A DNA stretch of 14,355 nt from Poronia punctata (Eukaryota; Ascomycota; Sordariomycetes; Xylariales; Xylariaceae), in assembly GCA_022579005.1 (NCBI GenBank), contig MU401950.1:1-14355 (forward strand), given 5' to 3'. Position numbers and translations under genes: made by a program. The notes beneath the pieces are model-generated. The model was not told where the DNA came from, made no database searches, and saw nothing but the letters and a program-made list of their open reading frames with translations. Shown here one piece after another: positions 8,451 through 14,355 of the stretch (its first letter is position 1; the number at the start of each line of letters is the position of its first letter).

Positions 8451-9728
8451 ATAAGTTTATTTATTTTTATTTCTAGCTAAAAATTAGCAGTTCTTATTTT
8501 TTTTATATAAAAGAAGTTTATACTTTATATTTATAAGTATATATAATATAAAACTAATAAGTTAATTTTATTTAACTTTTTTATTTAAAAGGGCTATTTT
8601 TAATACTTATAGCTTTTTAATTAACTAAGTTTTATTACTTAAACGTTTTATATAATATTAGCTTTTTTTTTTTAAAGCTTGTTTTAAGCGCTATTATAGT
8701 TAATAATAATATAAGTTAATTAAAAGCATTATAATAGCTTTTTAAATAAAACGTTAAAGCTATACTTAAAAAATATTATATTAGCTTTTTATATAGCTTA
8801 AAAGTTTATTAGTTTTTATAGTTTAAGCTAATAAAACTTTTTAATTATAGCTTTAGCTTTATTATTTATAAAGTTATTATAAAGCTTTTAAGTTTAATTT
8901 TTTTTTGCTAGCTAATTTTTTTATTTAATTAAGTATTTAATATTTTTTTAAAAAGTTTTTATAAAGTTAATAACTTTATTTATATAGTACTTTTTTAGTT
9001 TAATTAGTATTATATTTTATAAAACTTAGTTAAAGTTAAAAAGTTTTTAATTATTAGCATAGTAAAGTTTAATTAAAAAAATATAAAAAATATTATATAT
9101 TTTTTATTTTTTAAGTAGTATAAGTTTAATAATAATAAGTAAAATAATATTAAAAATATAAAAAAAACTTAAAAGTTTTTTATTAAGCTTTTTTGCTAGT
9201 TATTTAGTTTTAATATTTTAAGCATTTAATATTACTAATTAATTTTTTTAGTATTTTAAAGCTTTAAGCTTTTTTTTATTTGCTTATTTTTTTATTTTTT
9301 TTAGCTAATTTTAAAATATTTTTTAGTAGTTTTATAAACTTTTATTATTTAGTAAGTATATAATTTACTATTAAAATTTAAAAGTTTAGCATTAGCTAGT
9401 AATAAGTTATAAGCTAATAAATAATATTTATAGTTAATATAAAATAAAGTTATATATATTAAAATAAAAAAAGTATTATTATAAGTAAATTTAGCTATAA
9501 ATAATAAGTTTTTTTAATTATTTATTTTATAGTTAATAAATGCTTAAAAGTATGCTTTAAAAAATTAATTAAGTTATTTTATTTAGCTATTAGTTTATAA
9601 ATAAAATATAATGCTTATATAAGGCTTAATTTTAATAAGCTTAAAAAAATCTTTTTAAAAGTAAGTAGTAAATTTAAAATTTTTATTAAAAATAATATTT
9701 AAAAAAATATTATAATATTTTTAATAAG

Positions 9729-9757
9729 TTTTAATAAAAATTTTAATAAAAATTTTA
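9729..9757. repeat. 12-bp tandem repeat in the AT-rich block
   Basis: The unit TTTTAATAAAAA occurs at 9729-9740 and 9741-9752, followed by a partial third copy. It is a small local duplication within the RIP-like sequence. Confidence 0.7.
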
Positions 9758-12700
9758 GTTTTTTTTTTATTTACTTTTAAAAGTATAAATTATTTTATTT
9801 TAGTAAAAAGGTTAACTATTACTTATATAAAATTATATTTATTAAAAAAAAAAAGTTTATAATAAAGTTTATTACTACTATGTTTTATAGTTAATAATAA
9901 AGCTTTATAAGCTATAAAAGTTTAAAAAGTATGTACTTTAAAGCTTTATTTTGCTAACACTTAAAATATTTGCTTATAAAGCTTTTAATAATATTTTTTA
10001 TACTTAGCTACTAAAAGTTATAAGTAATTAGTTTAAATATTTTATTTATATTTATATAACTAGTTATAAAAGTATTATATTTTAATTTTATTATTTTAAT
10101 TTATAAGTTATAAAAAACTTAAAAGTAGTTTTTATAATATAAAAAACTATTTTTTAATATTATATTTTTTATAGTACTTTTAATTTAAGTTTATATTTAA
10201 AATTTTTAAATTTACTTTTTTTTATATACTTAATAAAGTTTTAATTTTATTTTAAAACTTTAAAGCTATAAAAGCGTTTTAAAGTTATTAAAATTATAAA
10301 TAATTTTGCTAATAATATTATAATTAAAAAAACTTATTTTAAAAAGCTTTTAAAGTATAAAAAATATTTTTTTTATAAAACTGCTTTAATAAGCTAGTTT
10401 TTAGCTTTTTTTTTTTAAGCTAATATTATTATAATTAAAAAAAAATATTAGCTTTTTTATTTTATTTTTTAAGCTTATAATTAATAATAAACTAGTAAGT
10501 TAATAGTTATTATGCTTATTTTGCTTATTTTTTATTTATTACTTTAGTAGTAATAAAGTAAGCAAGGTTTTAATAATTAAAATAAATTTTTATTTTATAT
10601 TTAGTACTTTTTAAGTATTATTTTTATTAATTAAAAAAGTTAACTATTATTAATAATTTTTTATTATAAATTTTATAGTTTATTTTTGCTAGCAAAAGCT
10701 TTTAAAAGTAAAATATAATAAGTTAAAGCTTGCTGTTTTTATTTTTAAAAAAAAAAACTATATTAAAAGCGTAATTAAAAGCGTTAGTTTTAATATATAT
10801 TATAGTATTAAAATTAAAATAAACTAAAATTAAAGCTATAGTAAATTTATATTTAAAAGTTTATATAGCTTTAACTATTTAGCTAGTTTATTTTTAAGTT
10901 TTAGCGTTAACTTTATTTATATTTATTAAAAGCTTTACTATTTTAAAAAAGTTTTTAATAAAGCATTAATAAAAGTTAGCAAAGCTTATAAATTATTATA
11001 ACTTTTTAAGCGTTTTTAAGTTTTTTTACTTAATAATATAGTTAATTTTATTTTAAGCTATTTTAATACTTTTAGTACTAATAATATATTTTAAAAATTT
11101 AATTTTTTTAACTTATTATTTATATTTTTAAAGTATAATAGTAAAGTTATACTAAGTTAAGTAATAAAAAACTTTTTTTATAATATAATTATATTTTTTA
11201 ATAGTATTTATATAAATAAGCAAATTGTTTAAATAAATAAGTAAACTATTATTTATAAGATTTTAAAAAATATTATTTATTATAAACTAAAATATTGCTA
11301 AAGTATTAATTAGTTTTATAAGTATAATAATATATTTAAAAAGCTTATATTTATATTAAAAAGCAATTTTTTATTTATAACTTTTTTTAATTTAAATTAA
11401 ATAAAAACTAAATTTAAAATTTATTTTAGTAAACTATTTAGCTATACTAAACTATGCTTATAATTTAAATATTAACAAAATTAAATATTAAATTAGTATT
11501 ATAATATTATTAAGTTTTTAATAATTAATTATAAAATATAGCTTTATAGTATTTTTTTTATTTATAAATATTAAAAAAGCGCTATATAATAATATTAATT
11601 TTTTAATATATTTAAAGTTTAATATTTTTTTTAGCTAAACTTTTAAAGCGTTTAGCTTTTTAGCAATTATAGTATAAAAAAGTTTTTAAAAAAGTGTTTT
11701 TTTTAAAAGTTAATAATATAGTTTTATATTATATAATTAAGTAAATAAAAAGCAGCTTTTTTACTTATAATAAATAAGTAACTATAAAACTTTTTAAGTA
11801 TATTTATAAAAGCATTTTAAGTAGCTTAAATAATAGCTATAATATTAAACTTTAAAGTATTTAGCTAAATCTTTTATTATTAAATAATTAAGCTAGTATA
11901 ATTTTTTTATAGTAATTTAAAATAAATTAAATTTTGCTACTATTTAAAAAAAAGTATACTAGCTAGTATTTTTTTATTTATTATTAAAGTAAAATAATAT
12001 TATATAAATTATTAAAGCTAAATAGCTTAAAGTTAAAATAAATAAAGTAATTTTTTTAGTAATATAATATAAAATAGTTTATATAATATTTACTACTATT
12101 TTTTAAAATAATAGTATTAAAGCTAGTTATAAGCTAAAAAAACTATTATTTAATAATAAAAAGCTTTTATATTTAACTTTTTTTAATAATATTATAAATA
12201 TAAAGCTTTTAATATTTAATAAAGCTTTTATAAAATATTTTTTATTATTATAAAGTAAAGTTATAAAAATAATAAGTTATTAGCTAGTTTTTCATTTTTA
12301 AAAAATATAATATTTAAATTTAAAAGTGTTACTAAGTTTTTTTTTTAAAGCAAAATTAATAATTACTTTGCTTTTTTTTAGCTAAATTTTATAAAATATA
12401 ATATAAAAGCTAGCTAAAAATTTAATTTAATATTAGTTTTAATTTTTATAAACTTAGTTTTTTTAAAAAGTTTAGTTAAAATAGTATTAATTTAAGCTTT
12501 TTTAATTAAAGCAAGTTTATTTATTTTTTTTTAACTTTTTTTAATAAAAAAGATTTTTTTAAAAGCTAAAAGCAAGTTTTTACTATTTACGTTTTTTTTA
12601 GCAAAATATTTTAAAGTTTAATAGTTATTTTATTTATATTGCTAGCAAGCAACTTTATTATGCTTATATTAGTTAATAATAAACTATATAATATTTTAAA

Positions 12701-13515
12701 GTGCTTTTTTATTTAAAGCTTACTTTTTATTTTTAATTTTAAATTATAATAATAGTTTTTTTATATTAAACTTTTTTAAATTATTTTTTAAAAATAAATT
12801 TTATAAGCTAAAGTTAAAATAGTTTTTTTTACTAATTTATTAGCTTAATTTTAAATGCTTTTTTATTAAAGCAAGCTTATTTTTTAATATTAAAGTTAAT
12901 AGCTTAAAATTAGTTATTATATTTTTATAAATTTAATTAGCTTTTTTAATAGTATTAAAAAATTTATTATTTTATTTAAAAAAACTTTTTTTTTATAAGT
13001 AAACTAGCTTAATTATTTTATTAAAAAAAGTTTTTAATATATAATTTTAAAATATAATTTTAAATTATTAAATAAACTTATTTAAGTTTAATATTTTTAT
13101 AATATACTAAGCTATATTATTATAATATTTTAATTTAAATATTTTATAAAAGTTATAATATTTTTTTATAAAATTTTTAAATTTTTTTTTTAATATAGCT
13201 TTATAGCTTTGCTATATGTTTTAAAACTAAAGCTATTTTAATTAAGCAAGCTTTTATTAGTACTATATTTAAGCTTTATTTATTAATAAAAAGCTTACTT
13301 AATTAATATAATAATAATTTTTTAAAAAGTTTATAATATAAGTTTAAAAGTATAAGCAAACTTAGCTTTATTAAAAAAAAAATTTAAATAAGTTTTTTTT
13401 ATTATAAGTTAAAAGTTTATTTAACTATACTAAGTTAACTTTAGCTAAAGTAATAAGCTAAAAAAGCTATTTAAATATATAAGCAAATTATTTTTTTATA
13501 TTTACTAATAAGCTT

Positions 13516-13536
13516 TTATTATTATTATTATTATTA
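13516..13536. repeat. TTA trinucleotide microsatellite
   Basis: Seven consecutive TTA units within the AT-rich block. This is a simple repeat with no coding context. Confidence 0.9.
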
Positions 13537-14355
13537 AAGCTATTAAAAAGTTTTTATAAAAATTTTTATAAAAGTTTTTATAATAAAAGTAGTAGCTAAT
13601 AATTATTAAAATTATTATTAAAGTTATTTAAATTATTACTATTTAAAATATTTAAAAATATTTTTTTTAGTTTGCTTATAAAAAAAAGCTAAAAATATAT
13701 TATAAAGTATTATACTTAAGCTTTTTTTATAATTTTTTAAGCTTATATAACTTAAAAAGCTTTTAAAGTAAATTATTTTTAAATATAAGCTTTTAAGCTA
13801 AAATATTTAATTAGTAAGGCTTATAAGCTAAAATAGCTAATAAATATATTAAAAAAAGCACTTTTTAGCTTGCTTATTAATAAATTAACATTTATTAGTT
13901 ATTTTTAATTTTAATAAAGTTACTTTTAAATTTTATTAATTATAGCTTAAATATAAGCTTATAAATTATTTAATTAAAAAAAATTTATATAAAGCTACTA
14001 TTAAAAGCTTTAAATTTATTTATTAGTTTTTTTAATATAATTGTTTAAGTTATTAATAAGCTTATAATAATTATTTTTTTACTTTTAAACTTTTTAATAA
14101 AGTTTTAATAAAGCTTATTAATAAGTTTAAATAATATATTAAAAATTTTAAATAGCTAAAATATAAACTTTTTAATTTTTTATAAATATAATAATAATAA
14201 AGTATACGTTTTAAGTAAAAATATTACTTTTTTTTAATTTTTTAATAAAAAGATTATAGCTAGTTTTTATTAATTAAAAAGCTATTTTTATAAATTTTTA
14301 TTATAATATTATAAAAGTTTTAAACTTTATTATATTATTAAAATAATTTAAATTT

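Larger units (their letters stand above)
8357..14355. other. 6-kb AT-rich RIP-like block without genes
   Basis: By eye, G+C is roughly 5-18% line by line. Stop codons are dense in all frames and no ORF of note exists. From about 8521 onward C residues almost always follow A or G (AGCT, ACTT); TC or GA occurs only about seven times in 5.8 kb and GG/CC only a few times. This strong context rule indicates directed C-to-T mutation on both strands (RIP-like) rather than drift. The block reaches the window end. Original elements, probably transposons or possibly centromeric or subtelomeric repeats, are too eroded to identify. Confidence 0.88.

Noticed and set aside
8357..14355. Mitochondrial DNA or an A/T-rich intron cluster
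   Set aside because: It is continuous with nuclear-type spliced genes, has no ORFs or rRNA/tRNA-like folds that I can see, and shows a strict dinucleotide rule expected from RIP-like mutation.

Overview
The window looks like nuclear DNA of a filamentous ascomycete (Pezizomycotina-type). The genes carry many short introns of about 56-164 nt with GT..AG ends and CTAAC/CTGAC-like branch sites. The protein families are typical of fungal accessory metabolism. Gene DNA alternates sharply with extremely AT-rich DNA of the kind left by repeat-induced point mutation (RIP). The species cannot be named from the sequence.

Layout: 1 to about 270 is the edge of one AT-rich block. About 270-8356 is a gene island of ordinary base composition. 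About 8357-14355 is a 6-kb AT-rich block with no recognisable genes. Within the island, 806-2720 (+) holds a complete five-exon cytochrome P450 of 524 residues. 2833-4678 (-) holds a complete six-exon secreted FAD-linked oxidase of the berberine-bridge-enzyme (BBE) type, 500 residues. The two genes converge with 112 bp between their stop codons. 4679-5732 is the oxidase upstream region. 5733-6146 (-) is an unassigned ORF, possibly the start of a fungal transcription-factor-like protein. 6806-8359 (+) is a broken subtilisin-like (S8) protease gene: signal peptide, two introns, frameshifts, and loss of everything downstream of the Asp/His half of the catalytic domain where the AT-rich block begins.

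The coding calls rest on splice models built by eye: phases agree at every junction and both intact genes are open from ATG to stop. A P450 beside a BBE-like oxidase suggests a small oxidative tailoring unit, for example of a secondary-metabolite pathway. No backbone synthase, transporter or recognised regulator lies in this window, so that role is inference. Nothing here is clearly a new kind of system. The most distinctive signals are the near-complete absence of TpC/GpA in the AT-rich block, the unusual helix-I sequence of the P450, and the protease gene cut off exactly at the compositional boundary.
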